Of a DNA stretch of 64,000 nucleotides, positions 47,796 to 59,020 are shown piece by piece. Location of the stretch: contig JAFMSR010000001.1 in NCBI GenBank assembly GCA_022818135.1, forward strand, positions 2,173,977-2,237,976, given 5' to 3'. The DNA comes from Saxidomus purpurata. Taxonomy: Eukaryota; Mollusca; Bivalvia; Venerida; Veneridae. Below the pieces are notes generated by a model. It saw only the letters and a program-made list of their open reading frames with translations, was not told the DNA's origin and ran no database searches. Positions within the stretch are counted from its first letter, which is position 1. Every line of letters starts with the position of its first letter. The translations under genes were made by a program, and so were the position numbers.

Positions 47796-48203
47796 TCTAT
47801 GCGAGTGTTAAATGGTTCTATTCCTCGGTTCAGTTTGACGAGAAGATACACTCGATCGCTATATTGAAATATCTAGTCGAATACATTTCTTAATCAGAAT
47901 TATCGTAAGGTTCATGTTTTTATCCCGCAACTCCCTCCATCCCCATTATTATATCCCTAAAATACGTCGCTTTTATGGTAAAATGATGCGGCCAGCATGC
48001 ATGTACATATAGAGACAGTTCATCGTTAGCCCATTCTCCACCCCTCAAACAGATGGGGATTCAGAACTAGTTCCATTGATCGTGTGGGTAATCGACTCTC
48101 TGACAGCTAGACGGAGAAAATATCCTTTTACATTATTCATATAATATCATTTTATTTATTCAATACTGCGTTTTCATAATCGATTGTGCGGTCTGTGCGG
48201 GAG
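47796..48203. other. Gene-free gap
   Basis: No exon, RNA gene or inverted repeat was recognised. Confidence 0.35.
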
Positions 48204-48208
48204 GTTAT

Positions 48209-48569
48209 CAGGCCCGTAGCTACACTCAGGCAGAGGGAGGCCGGTGTCTCCCTATTTTTCTGCCAAGATTATTAAAAAAGGATATATTTTGAAGTACCAT
48301 CTTTTCAGCATAGCCGAGCTGAGGCATAATTATTTAATTAAATTTATTTAGACAAAATATGCCTTTAAACTATAGCGTTTTAGGATGACAAATTTCGCAA
48401 ATACCTTGGCTACTTCGAAATTCTTATATTTCTGGATTATCTGTATGAAACTAAAATGTACGCGAATCTTTTTAATGTCATTTATTGTTTCCAAAATTGG
48501 TATCTTAAAAGTACCCCCGGACCCCATAGAAAGTGCCTCCCTATTTTTTAATCTCTGGCTACGGCCCTG
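48209..48569. mobile_element. TIR element CAGG-CCGTAGC
   Basis: Left CAGGCCCGTAGCTACACTCA and right complement CAGGGCCGTAGCCAGAGATT are imperfect inverted ends. GTTAT flanks both (48204-48208 and 48570-48574). The minus-strand 107-codon frame spanning it is not a recognised protein. Confidence 0.7.
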
Positions 48570-48726
48570 GTTATGCGGTCCTGTCATTGGGATGAGTGTG
48601 TGACACGAGACGTGTGGGGCAAGTTCATGACCTGTAAATGTTATTACCATTTGTGTTGGAGCACGGTTCATGGCTAGTTAAGGCTACAATCACTAATTAC
48701 GAAAGAAAGACATCGTGGAATATTTT

Positions 48727-48732
48727 TTTATT
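48727..48732 (-). promoter_or_regulatory. Poly(A) signal of GPX copy B
   Basis: AATAAA on the minus strand, 74 nt beyond the copy B SECIS. Confidence 0.65.
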
Positions 48733-48806
48733 TTTTTTTTATTTAAAAACAAAAATAAAACAATGACAATGTAGTTCTGTTGTCGGAAATACCGTTCTCA
48801 ATACAA

Positions 48807-48858
48807 CATCATGCAACATTAACTGAACAGATGAACAGTTTTACAATGTTACAATCAT
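48807..48858 (-). promoter_or_regulatory. SECIS element (form 2) of GPX copy B
   Basis: On the minus strand, in order: ATGA, TTGTAACATTGT, AAAA, an apical hairpin CTG…CAG with GAACAG/CTGTTC character, returning strand, TGATG. GTAACATT pairs fully (one G-U) with AATGTTGC. The ATGATTG start, the AAAACTG loop entry and the CATGATG end are shared with the copy A SECIS, while the helix has changed by compensating substitutions. It lies 871 nt after the stop, with a MITE in between. Confidence 0.92.
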
Positions 48859-48993
48859 ACTAACGTGTTCCGACAAAACAACCCAATGTTCATTATTTAT
48901 AACAACTATAACAACCCAGACATGTAGAATGTTTAAATAAATAATACATTAAAATATTGATGTCAATGTAGCTGTAAACTGGAAAGCTATATA

Positions 48994-49172
48994 CAGTCAA
49001 ACCTGTTAACAAAGACCACCGTTTGGAATCTACAAATGTGGTCTTTGTTTGCAGGTGGTCTGTATTCATATGTGTTCCTACTATAGATGAATAATACACT
49101 CTGATTTCCCTGCTGGTCTTTATTTACACGGTGGTCTTTATTCGGAGGTGGTCTACATCACAAGTTTGACTG
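48994..49172. mobile_element. Mariner-like MITE inside the 3' UTR of GPX copy B
   Basis: CAGTCAAACCTGTTAACAAA at the left and the complement of CAGTCAAACTTGTGATGTAG at the right, with TATA outside both ends. CAGT ends at TA targets fit Tc1/mariner. The interior repeats GGTGGTCTTTGTTTGCAGG-type phrases. Confidence 0.85.
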
Positions 49173-49729
49173 TATACTAGTAGTCACCGTCGGAACCCCC
49201 GTTAAATATTCCGTTACCACTGCTGTATTTACCGATGAAGCATAGCGTAAAGAGGGGAACGTTGGTATTCGACGATGACTTGTAGTGTACGTTTGTTATA
49301 ACACAGTCATGATTTTTTTTAACTTTTCAATGCGATTTCTCAAATCAAAGATACAATATCAACGAAAATGAAGTGTCAAGTTAGCTAAGAATAAACGATG
49401 TATTAAAAAAATTGTTGTATGTCATAAAAACATTATGATTGGCAAGCAACGTTTTTTCAAACTTCTAGTGACCATATGATGTTTGCTACAACGGTATATA
49501 GAAACTGACAAAGATCTGAGTACTCTTTTTGTGATTTTACTGAAAACAGTCTTGAAAACGTTTATGGTTTATATGTCTGTAGTCCTGCAAAAGAGGCACT
49601 TTATTTTTGTCAAAGTCTGAATTATATAACGTTATAGCCAATAAGTTAGTACAATATGAAAATACTTAATGAAAAATAATACCCATCATGTGCTAAGTAC
49701 TGGACCTTTAAGACGGTATATGCCTAAAA

Positions 49730-52154
49730 TCATTTCCGGCTATTTTGTGGACTACCTTTCTCACTTCCAACCTTATATTGATCTATAAGATGTTTTATAT
49801 CGTTTTGTATATTTATTGTTTTGAATGCTTTACTGTAACGTTTATATGGTTTTCCGTCGGGGGCGATCAAAAATTTCTCAAAGTTCCAAGCTATGTCTGT
49901 CCGAGTTACTGGTTCCCATATTATACATTTTGGATCTGTCATCAAGGAGACACTGTCGTCTGTCGGGGACTGCAAACGACGACGAAGGAATTCGAAAACA
50001 GGATGAGCATTTCTGCCATTCACTTCACATTTTTCCATCAAAGCAAAATGAGGTTCGAAGTCTTTACCCGGACGCACGTGCTTTAGGGATTCATAGATTT
50101 CTTCGCCATTTCCATTTTCCTGAAAAACAACATGTATGTATGAAAATGTTATGTACAATGAGATTTAACTGCACCTGAAGAAGATGTTTAATAATGTTGA
50201 AACATGTGCAAAAAAGCTGTGATTAATTTTATTTCTTAGCATAGCATTGAAAACGTTAGGAAATGCCTTCAGAAGCTTGCTCGATAAAGAGCTCTTGTTC
50301 AGGTGGGACATTCTGGGCGCGATTTAACGGACCATGTTGATACTGTTTTCACCTTGGTGTCTGCTTATGTGATTTATGCAAGTTTTTAGTACTGACAAGG
50401 TCACAGGATTTATTGCAGAACTATGTGCTCTTAAGCTATAAATTACCATACAGCACATACATTTATATGCACTTCAAGTTATATTACCCTTCGAAATTGT
50501 CATATTGTCATATTGAATTATGATTAAGACAGCGGATGCTTTCAAAACATGTAACAAATGAGTTATACTAAGTGATTTCTTTGTTAACAGACTAGAAAAT
50601 GAAAATATACGGATCTTCAATGTTTGACTAGGATAGTCGAAAAACATCTTACAGATTTCCTCTATATTCAATGGGAATAATACTGATACATGGATCCATA
50701 TATTTTGTTTATAATAACGAAAATATTAATTATTCTAGGAATGTAAATCAGTGGTTAATGTTTTCTTAATTATGATGGTCACTTTGAACGGTTATATCAC
50801 TTTAACTCTGTTTGGTTTCGTGTCTAACTGACTGAGTGTGGCGTTCTTAAGTTTGGTCTATGTGATCGAATCCAGGTGAGCGATATAGGACCATCATAGT
50901 CCTCTTGTTGTCCACTCTGACCGATCCTGACATCCTGTAATCCTGTTGCAATGACAAAAATTATTTCCTTATCTTACGTAAAAGTACGTCAAATACATAC
51001 TAGGTGTGCTTGTACCCCGGATAATACATTTGTATGGAGAGAAAAAAATCTGATAACGGAGTGTGTAACGGTTTGAGTCATTTAGTGCATAATGACATGC
51101 GGATACGATACAAAAAATATCTATCAAATCAATTGCAAACACTGTTTAATATCCGGGCACGGAATGTTTTAATAAATGATACATTGATCAATAACATAAT
51201 ATCGCCAGATACCGTTATAATACTGCAATAGCCCCACCTCAATTTCAGATTCCAACACGACACGTATACAAAGAGGAGAAAATGTAGATTTAACGGTTAG
51301 ATATGGAAGCCTTGGAGGGCCACTTTTGAGTTTCGACTTGCGGGTGTTTTTTTACTTTTGACTTATGACTTTTGTACGCCGTACTTTTGACTTATGACTA
51401 GAACTACTGTATTACTTCTTTGGCGTTTTTATTAAAACAATATAAACACGTCAACACTCAATAAATACAATTTCTATTTAAAAGATTTTTAATAAAATCA
51501 ATTATATATATATAAAAGTTACATCATTTGTGTCAGTAGTAACAAAATAAAACGTGTTTTAACACGCTTTTTGTTTTGACTTTTGACTTATTACTTATGA
51601 TTTATGACTTATTACTTTTGACTTTTTGACTTTTGACTTATTACTTTTGACTTTTTGACTTTTGACTTATTACTTATCACTTTTTGACTTTTGACTTATT
51701 ACTTATCACTTATGAAAAAAGAAACCCTAATCCTAACCCTAACCCTAACCTAACCCTATAACGGTCCTCACTGAGGACCTCCAGCGGCAGGTTCAGGTAA
51801 TACTAGGAACCTGCTACTGAGGACCCAACAATATAACAATATACTTATACATATTACAGCACTTTTAATTTCCTTCGGTATACCTTGTGATATTAACATA
51901 TAGATACATAGAAACATAAAAAGTAATTTTTTAAAAATGTTACCATAGCAACAAAAAAATCATTTTTTTTTACAGTTCCTTCATAGTTGGCTTGACGCCT
52001 GGGGGCAAGTCCCCAACCCCCCCCGCTTAAAGAAAATTCTCAATTGTATATTATCTTGTAAAAGAAGGTCTTATGGTAGATAAGAAATATGTTGCTTTAT
52101 GTACATTATGCTTAATGAGCTAGCTTCTTTTAAATAAAGAGATTATTATTATTA

Positions 52155-52203
<49 letters not shown>

Positions 52204-54177
52204 AGAAAGAGGACACCCACAAGGCCTCCCGAGCCGAGAGTTGCGTCGCCGCTCACTGCGGAGGCTCCCAAGGTCGCCTCCTGACGCGCCGTCACGGCTC
52301 ATTGATACTAAAATAAATGACAAAGACAAAAGTAACTTAGTTCATTTATTTACAGCAAACAAGTTTACAGTGCTACGCACAAACATCATTTTAAAACCTT
52401 AATACAGGTTCGAATCCCAGTTTATATTGTCACAGCAGATCGTTATGCTTTTTATGCAGTACCATTCCTCTTAAAGTGTCTGAAAGTAGCAGTCATAAGT
52501 CAAAAGTCAAAAGTTGAAAGTCATAACTTAAAAGTCAAAAACACCCGTAAGTCGAAACTCAAAAGTGGCCCTCCAAGGCTTCCATAGTTAGACCCTCACT
52601 ACCTTAATAACGTTTGCATCACGTTAAATAAATTTTCGCGTAGAAAATAACACTTTGTATTTATTCACCTTTTGTAATAAGTGGTTAATCGTGGTTAATT
52701 ACTGCGCATCAAAACTCAAAATCATTGTTTATTAGCCCGGCGATGAACATCGCTGAAAAGTACATTATTTCATTAATGTCCAACTTCAGTTTCAATGTGT
52801 TTATAGTCATGTTTAAAACGATTCAAAATACACGGGATGTACTTACGTATAGAAATCTCAGACAAGACTGTAGAAAAACCACCTCTTAGCCAGTACAAAT
52901 TTTAAGTGGTTGCGTTTCTATAAAAGTTTAAAGCTTTTAACCATCTGGTCATGCTATGTACCCGTATGTTGTGGCCCGATGAAAAATAAGATACAAAACT
53001 TACATTAAAATTTTTAACTTCTAGGCGATAAAACTATTAATATATATGGATCTTAATATATTATGAGACTGTGAGAGTGCTTCCAAAATCTAACTTAAAG
53101 ATTGAGTCTAAAAAAGCCTTGAGCAAAAGTTTCTTTCGCTAATGTATCGAAACCACAAGCACTATCATCAAAATCATTTATTACCGTTCCTCAAGGGGTG
53201 ATTCAAGGTTTTTAAGGGCCTTAAAGTGGGTATTATGTCATGCAGATGTAAAGAAAAGCAAAATCGTAAATTTGTAATTTTCCATCAACCATGCAGTCTA
53301 TATAGCAGAACTGCTACGAGCTACGAAACTAAAATTATGAAAACCTTTAAACAACGCAAACTTATATATATTATCAAACTGGTTGCACTTTAAACAAAAT
53401 ATATATTCATAAAATTGAACTCCCGTCTTCAGTAAAAAAAAAACAACCCCATCTCACATAAAGAATTCGGTCGGTATTGGCGCTCAAACCAATTTCCCCG
53501 TAAATGTACGTGCCAGCAACCGTAACCAGTGTATCTGACTGATCATTTTCAGGAGTGTGACTTTACACTACAATGTATCTAATTCCCACTTAGACGACGG
53601 CCTAGACAATTTATAGAAGCATCTCCTCGATGTAGTATTTTAGGGACAAGTGACGGAATTCTAACCCTCGACCTATCTCCGAATTGGTTTCTTAAAGATA
53701 TGCACAACAAGAACGTTTAGAACATTTTTAATAGAAACAACACACAATCAACGTACTTGGCGTCTCATGAATGTGGACCCATATTGTATCATGTTGGACT
53801 ATGCGTAGATAATGCCATTTAGGCCTATAAATATATTTACAAATGTATCTTCAGTTGAAAATTATAACAAAATGTGTCTGACACATTATCTAAACATAAC
53901 TCTCAGACTAACTCGTTCAAAAAAAAAAATATGACAAACGTACCTGATGTCCGAACTGGTTACACGGGAAGCCCAGAACCACAAGTTTATCGCCAAATTT
54001 AGCAACCAACTCGTTCATCTGGGTGTAATCCCGTGTGGTCGTGCCTCAGAGAGACGCTACATTTTCCACAAGAACAACCTTTCCTTTAAATGCACTTAAC
54101 TTCACAGTTTCCCCGCGTAAATTCTGACATGAAAAGTCAAAGAAATTTTGAAGCTTTGCCGGTCCTTTTTCAGACAT
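49730..54177 (-). CDS. GPX: Selenoprotein glutathione peroxidase, GPX1/2 type, copy B
   Basis: Two coding exons on the minus strand: 54177-53944 (78 codons, donor GTACGT) and 50119-49730 (129 codons plus TGA, acceptor TTTCAG), phase 0. The intron sits after the same Gln as in copy A. With TGA at 54048-54046 read as selenocysteine the protein is 207 aa: Sec44 in [19 protein letters not shown], Gln78, Trp156 and Asn157. It ends with a polar tail ([12 protein letters not shown]) absent from copy A. The first 30 residues differ clearly from copy A, whereas the active-site region is nearly identical even at the DNA level. Same activity as copy A: glutathione-dependent peroxide reduction. The 3.8-kb intron carries a TTAA MITE and a 1.3-kb fold-back element. 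It is probably cytosolic, as no signal peptide is seen. Confidence 0.96.
50477..50801 (-). mobile_element. TTAA-type MITE, copy 2, in GPX copy B intron
   Basis: AGTTATATTACCCTTCGAAA at the left and the complement of AGTGATATAACCGTTCAAAG at the right. TTAA follows the right end and a decayed TTCA precedes the left. It is the same family as 17599-17959, in reverse orientation. Confidence 0.75.
50871..50910. repeat. Isolated 3' end of the 25322-26399 repeat family
   Basis: CCAGGTGAGCGATATAGGAC and TCCTCTTGTTG match the closing end of the repeat in PPP2R3C intron 4. Confidence 0.7.
51724..51759. repeat. Interstitial telomere-like repeats (CCCTAA)n
   Basis: About five CCCTAA units, some altered (CCTAA), inside the fold-back element at 51302-52586. 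Confidence 0.85.
52141..52202. repeat. (ATT)n microsatellite
   Basis: About 20 ATT units with one ATC. The minus-strand frame with a poly-Ile run is a product of it. Confidence 0.95.
52593..53943. other. Remainder of GPX copy B intron
   Basis: AT-rich, without a recognised element apart from an ACTACCTTAAT stub near 52602 and a poly-A run at about 53432. Confidence 0.4.
54046..54048 (-). other. GPX: Selenocysteine codon (TGA) of GPX copy B
   Basis: The in-frame TGA lies between CTC (Leu43) and GGC (Gly45) in the GPX active site, with a SECIS downstream at 48807-48858. Confidence 0.95.
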
Positions 54178-54410
54178 CTTGCCTTCGAAGAGTGTAAATA
54201 TTAAAATCAATTTGTTAACAATCTATCGCTATTTAAAGTTTAATCTCGAAGTGCAAGGCAAATCCAGCTTTATAGTACTTTATCGTCATGTGGGGGTTGT
54301 TCATTAAAGATTTACAATTTTAACTCCAGATAGTCAACAAAACAGACACCCTCCTTTTCTTTTTTTTTTTAGAATTTCGATTTCCATATTGGACTTTGGT
54401 GCAAATTACT

Positions 54411-54600
54411 TTTGTTTGTAGATGTGCTTTTTGGGTCCACCGTTCTCGTTCGAGATATAAAGAGGTACGACCCGGTCCAAAATACTACATCTCGTCGTTG
54501 CTTTATATGTAGTTACAGCACTTTGCACCCCGCCCTCGGGTCATACCGATTATAGCCTCTTTAGAGGATGGTGGACCCAATAAGCACAATTACAAACAAA
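54411..54600. repeat. Inverted-repeat MITE 230 bp upstream of the GPX copy B start codon
   Basis: TTTGTTTGTAGATGTGCTTT…TGGGTCCACC and its near complement …GGTGGACCCAATAAGCACAA-TACAAACAAA bound 190 bp; the inner arms (AGAGG-TACGACCCGG / GGGTCATACC) also pair in part. It falls where a promoter or 5' UTR would lie. Confidence 0.75.
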
Positions 54601-55298
54601 AACCCCGCCCTCTTTAAACTGTCACGATGAGGAATACGCTGCGCAGTATATCATAATATTATTATTTGATTGTGCTGTACTTAAACTGATTATAAATGTA
54701 TTTCAACAAGTATTTTTAGGATTATTTGTAACATTAAATATTGAAAACCTGTGATGAAAACTAAAACCAGACCTTCTGTATTGTGTAAGTATGCAAGATA
54801 TATCAAATGTGGGCCATACTGATTAGCAGGAATATAATTTTTGTGGAGTTTTGAATGTGTATGAATTCGTGCTATATTTTGTTTTATCTCAATTAATACG
54901 CATTCTCTGGATCTTAAAAACCTTTTAACTATTTCTGGAAAAAAGTCGATCCACAGTAAGTTTCAAAGTACAAAATGTACCATGAATCTATTGAACGGCC
55001 CTCAATGTTCTGTTTTAATAAAGCTGATTACAGGTAATCGTGAATGTGGTATAAGGTGTAACTACAGGCAATTTAACTTAAGTCGTAACTAGATTGTTCT
55101 GGTTCATGAGTTGCCGGATATGTAAAACATTATGTTAACCACGTTCTATACGCGTTATGATGTAATATACGTTCTAAAATCAGTACATGTATACATAAAT
55201 GTAACAAATTCCTTTTCCTGGTGTTGAATACGTTGACCGTAACGTATAATAATGTAGATGGTCGCGAACAAGTATCTAACGAAGCGATCGGTGGAATC
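54601..55298. other. Gene-free gap
   Basis: AT-rich, without recognised features. Confidence 0.4.
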
Positions 55299-55370
55299 GC
55301 CGTGGCGCAGTGGTAGCGCGTTCGCCTTAGGATCGAAGGGCGTTGACATGAGGTTATAATACCAGCACGT
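55299..55370 (+). repeat. tRNA-like SINE head
   Basis: GCCGTGGCGCAGTGGTAGCG (A box) and an anticodon-arm-like CGCCTTAGGATCGAAGGGCG; the B box is decayed (AGGTTATAATACC). Confidence 0.55.
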
Positions 55371-57003
55371 TGAGCACGGCTGGTTAAATGGCAGCATTGG
55401 CCTGGGAGTTAACGCACCATTTAAATATACGATGCAAATGTATTTACGTGTTTACTTTGCACTCATATAAACTGTCAACTTGTTTACGAAGTTCGAACAT
55501 GGATACCGAAACTATGGCACCTGCGATAAACAAATACACATGTACACTCGTTTTCATTGTTTTGCATTCAAATAACATCTAATTATATTCTTGCCACAAA
55601 ATTGTGCATTCATTTTAAAATTTCAAATTCAGCGCACCGTTACACCCATCAACTCTAGAATACAACTGTTCATTTCAGTGAATTTAATGCCGTCGATGCA
55701 TAATATATTTGTTGACTAAATATTGAACAGTTTACTTATGAATAGTGTTCATCATTACTCATTGATTTTTCTTTACTGGTTGTAATTGAGTAACATTGAG
55801 CGGACATTACTGACGGATCTTTATTCACTGAGTAATGTTCACTTAACAGTAGTCATTGAGTATTACTTATTAAGCGGCCAAGTGAACCATACTCACTGAG
55901 TATACTTTACCCGGTGTGAACTTTTCAGTGCATATGTTCCTATAATTGAGTAGAGCTCTATTCGAGTATGACTCACTGAAGACAATCCGGCGTTGTCTTC
56001 AGAAAAGAACATTCACTGTCTATTACTTAATGTCACGGGTTGTGGAGCCGCCATGGCAGTGTGTTCATCTCTGAAGGAAGTTCATCTCCACTGCAGTGCC
56101 ATGTCGGTAGTGTCCATAGGCAAGACACAAACAATACACTATCGAGGTTCATTCTATGAGAGAGATTAACCATTCAGTTGTAAAATATCGTCGGAACCAT
56201 TGGTACAGAGGATGGAGTAAATAATTTAGTATAAAATCATACTGGTCAACATAATGTAAACCAAGGTCTTTCAAATAAAGACCTTGTATAAAAGCGGAGT
56301 AGCCTAGTGAATCCAGTAGGTACTGGATACCATCCGGTCATAACTTAAAACATTGTATTTGATATCCGCGTTAATAGTATTCTATCTCCAAAGTAAATTA
56401 AATACATAAACTTGACGATAGGCAACACGTGTTCGATTCCTACACTCTTAAGCAAGCCACAACTGATTCCACATTGCCCGTTTCTCCATCTTCGAGGTTG
56501 ATTCCATGTGGAATTAGTCTAGAAACCGTTGTGAGAGCTTCTTTCTCAATCGAAATTAAATGAGTTAGTATATAAACCAAAACAAAGTGGCAGTGGCTAT
56601 AGGTAGCCGCACTAGATCTATGTTTTATACGGAGTTATGTGAACTCATTCTTGAATACCGTAGATGAGAGTGAACTTGCACTGATATCACATTAATTTCG
56701 AGTCATGTGTTTGAAAGTTTGTGAAAAAAGTAGAAACCTGTCACTGTATGTATTTTAGAGTTTCATCGTCGGTACCGGATAATCCATATGACCAACGCCC
56801 CCTAGAAAAGATTAGTTATTTTAGGTTTCGGGGGATAGGCGGCAAGATACATAACGCGTCCTGTTCCTTATATGCCTGTTATACAGCACTAATACATTGA
56901 ACCTCTGTTTTAGGTCTCATCAGAAAGACCATAAGTTATGTTAGTTGATGAATAGTGGAGCGAACCTGCGCGTTAACCACTAAACCACTGATCCGCTACT
57001 TAA
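55371..57003. other. Gene-free region with ACTCACTGAGTA-type motifs
   Basis: Between about 55740 and 55990 the motif (A)TTCACTGAGTA/TACTCATTGA recurs in both orientations without a fixed period. A SINE-like piece (CCGCCATGGCAGTGTGTTCA) lies at about 56050. No exon was found. Confidence 0.45.
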
Positions 57004-57055
57004 AATATATACTTTGTTAAGCTTTCTTACAACGTCGATTCGACCATTTTAATCA
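57004..57055 (+). repeat. Left copy of a direct repeat flanking the palindromic array
   Basis: AATATATACTTTGTTA…AACGTCGATTCGACCATTTT recurs at 57993-58051. Confidence 0.85.
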
Positions 57056-57179
57056 CGTGACATTCCAGTTTGTGGCGTTATATAGCTTCATGCACGTGTT
57101 GCATCATTTTTATGAGTTTGTTAGACAATTACCATTTCTGCCTTTCTGATTTTTATGGTGGCATATTTCTGCCACCACA

Positions 57180-58130
57180 TAACCACTTAATTATCACGTT
57201 ATATAACTAGTAAGTCACTTAATTATCATGATAAATATCTGAATAACGCGTTAATTTTTATGTTAACAGATACTAATGTCACCACAATAAAGTGTATGTT
57301 ACTGCCCACTACTGCCAAAACATACCTACAAAATGATATTTTAGATATCTATTAAGTGGTTAACTAGTTATGTAACTAGTTAGTCAGATAAATATCATGA
57401 TAATTATGTCGTTAACTAGTCATCTAACTAGTTAATCAGATAATTATCGTGTTAATTATCTGATTAACTAGTTACATTACTAGTTAACGACATAATTATC
57501 ACGATACTTATCTCACTAACTAGTTAATAAGTATCGTGATAATAATGTCGTTAACTAGTTATGTAACTAGTTAATCACATAATTAACACGATAATTATGT
57601 CGTTAACTAGTTATGTAACCAGTTAGTCAGATAAGTATCGTGATAATTATGTCGTTAACTAGTTAGTAAGATAAGTTTCGTGATAATTATGTCGTTAACT
57701 AGTTAGTAAGATAAGTTTCATGATAATTATGTCGTTAACTAGTTATGTAACTAGTTAGTCTGATAAGTATCGTGATAATTATGTCGTTAACCGGTTAGTC
57801 ATGACAAGTACCGAGATAATTATTTTGGTTAACTAGTTACATAAGTAGTTAGTTACATACGTATGCCCGTTATAATTATGTGATACACTGAACTAGGTTT
57901 TAGGTATCATAGTTAATCGACAATTAACACGATAATTATCTGATTATTACTAGTTACATACTAGTTAACCATTTAAATTATCACCCGATACTTAATATAT
58001 ACTTTGTTACAAACTAGTTTCTAACAACGTCGATTCGACCATTTTAATCACTGATTAACTAGTTAACGACATAATTATGTCACGATACTTAGTTGACTTA
58101 ACTAGTTTCTTAACACGTTAACCACTTTAC
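57180..58130. repeat. Palindrome-rich tandem array (TAACTAGTTA units of about 52 and 40 bp)
   Basis: Units such as GTTAACTAGTTATGTAACTA…GATAAGTATCGTGATAATTA…TGTC are repeated with period 52 (57551, 57603, 57735) or 40 (57655, 57695). Each holds the palindromes TAACTAGTTA and TATCGTGATA variants, so the strand can fold in many ways. A short palindrome TGGTGGCATATTTCTGCCACCA lies just before it at 57156-57177. Confidence 0.88.
57993..58051 (+). repeat. Right copy of the direct repeat flanking the palindromic array
   Basis: Nearly the same 50-odd bases as 57004-57055, differing by a short TACAAACTAG-like insertion, and then running back into array units. Confidence 0.85.
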
Positions 58131-59020
58131 TAGATATCTAAACTATCATTATGTATGAAATAAGTATGGTAGTAGTAGGTAGTTAACATACTACTTTTTG
58201 TGTTGACATAAGTATTCCTGACAAAGGCTACATAAACAAGCTAAAGATTAGATAAAAATACAGTTCGTAGTAATGATAATACAGATCAGAAGTATCTGTA
58301 CCCGGATCCGGCTGCTTAGCCACTTCCTAACAAATTACTGGGGTGTAAGTTCGTAATTTCTTATTAAATTGTTGATCAACTTAAATAAAATAATTTTAAT
58401 TGCAATACTTTTATGTGCTTTGCCTCGCATAACCATATATTTCCCTGTATAGTTCGACAGGTAAAAAGTTTTGTCTCCCGTTTTCTTCTTTTAGCCCGCT
58501 GAAAATAACAGACGGGCCTCACTAATATTTACGCGATTGGAGTGACCTCCCTTAAAAACCGGAAGCAGGTGCTCGAATGTACTGGTTCTCGAGTAGCATT
58601 CCAAATAGTCATAATCTACCTGTATAAAATCTAGAACCATTCAAGTAAACATAGGCTTCCCTGGTTACTGAATTTAGGACAAGTGGTATTTTTCCGAAAT
58701 GGTCTAAATAGAAAGACTTCAACAGGATAGTCAATGGATAAATATCTTCGTTATCGAATTTAGGACCACATTTTCTTGTTTGAAATAAGTAGAAATAAGT
58801 AGGATTGTTGGCACATATAGGGTAATAGTCTATTCCTGACTCCGTGGCCGTATTAAGCTAGACGTTTGTGTAGTCGTTATGGTTTTATCTGTTTCTTAGC
58901 CATAAAAACAGAACTATTCAATCTAAGGCTTCACACAGTGTAAAGTTCAACTGATAAATGTTCAAATTATTGTGTTCTCTGTACCTGATTTTGTAACAAG
59001 TCAGACAAGCTTATGTAAAA
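58131..59020. other. 5' flank of ANKEF1
   Basis: AT-rich, no exon recognised. Promoter elements could not be named. Confidence 0.35.

Larger units (their letters stand above)
51302..52586. mobile_element. Fold-back element, TATGG ends, 6-bp TSD GTTAGA, in GPX copy B intron
   Basis: TATGGAAGCCTTGGAGGGCC… through TTTTGAGTTTCGACTT-CGGG is inverted at the right end with one or two mismatches over 45 bp. GTTAGA stands outside both ends (51296-51301 and 52587-52592). Inside the ends, both arms continue as short repeats: TTTTGACTTATGACTTTTG at the left, and AGTCATAAGTCAAAAGTC at the right. The core holds a short telomere-like run and an (ATT)n microsatellite, and no transposase frame. Confidence 0.92.

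Noticed and set aside
48348..48671. 107-codon minus-strand frame
   Set aside because: It spans the end of a TIR element and its flank and resembles no known protein.
49265..49308. ATGACTGTGT…ACAAGTCAT stem on the minus strand as a SECIS candidate
   Set aside because: It pairs through its ends and lacks the TGA partner of the quartet.
49683..49733. SECIS-like ATGA…CATGATG segment directly after the GPX copy B stop
   Set aside because: The ATGA overlaps the stop codon and the helix strands do not pair; the segment at 48807-48858 folds properly and resembles the copy A SECIS.
52120..52329. 69-codon frame with a poly-isoleucine run
   Set aside because: Translation of the (ATT)n microsatellite.
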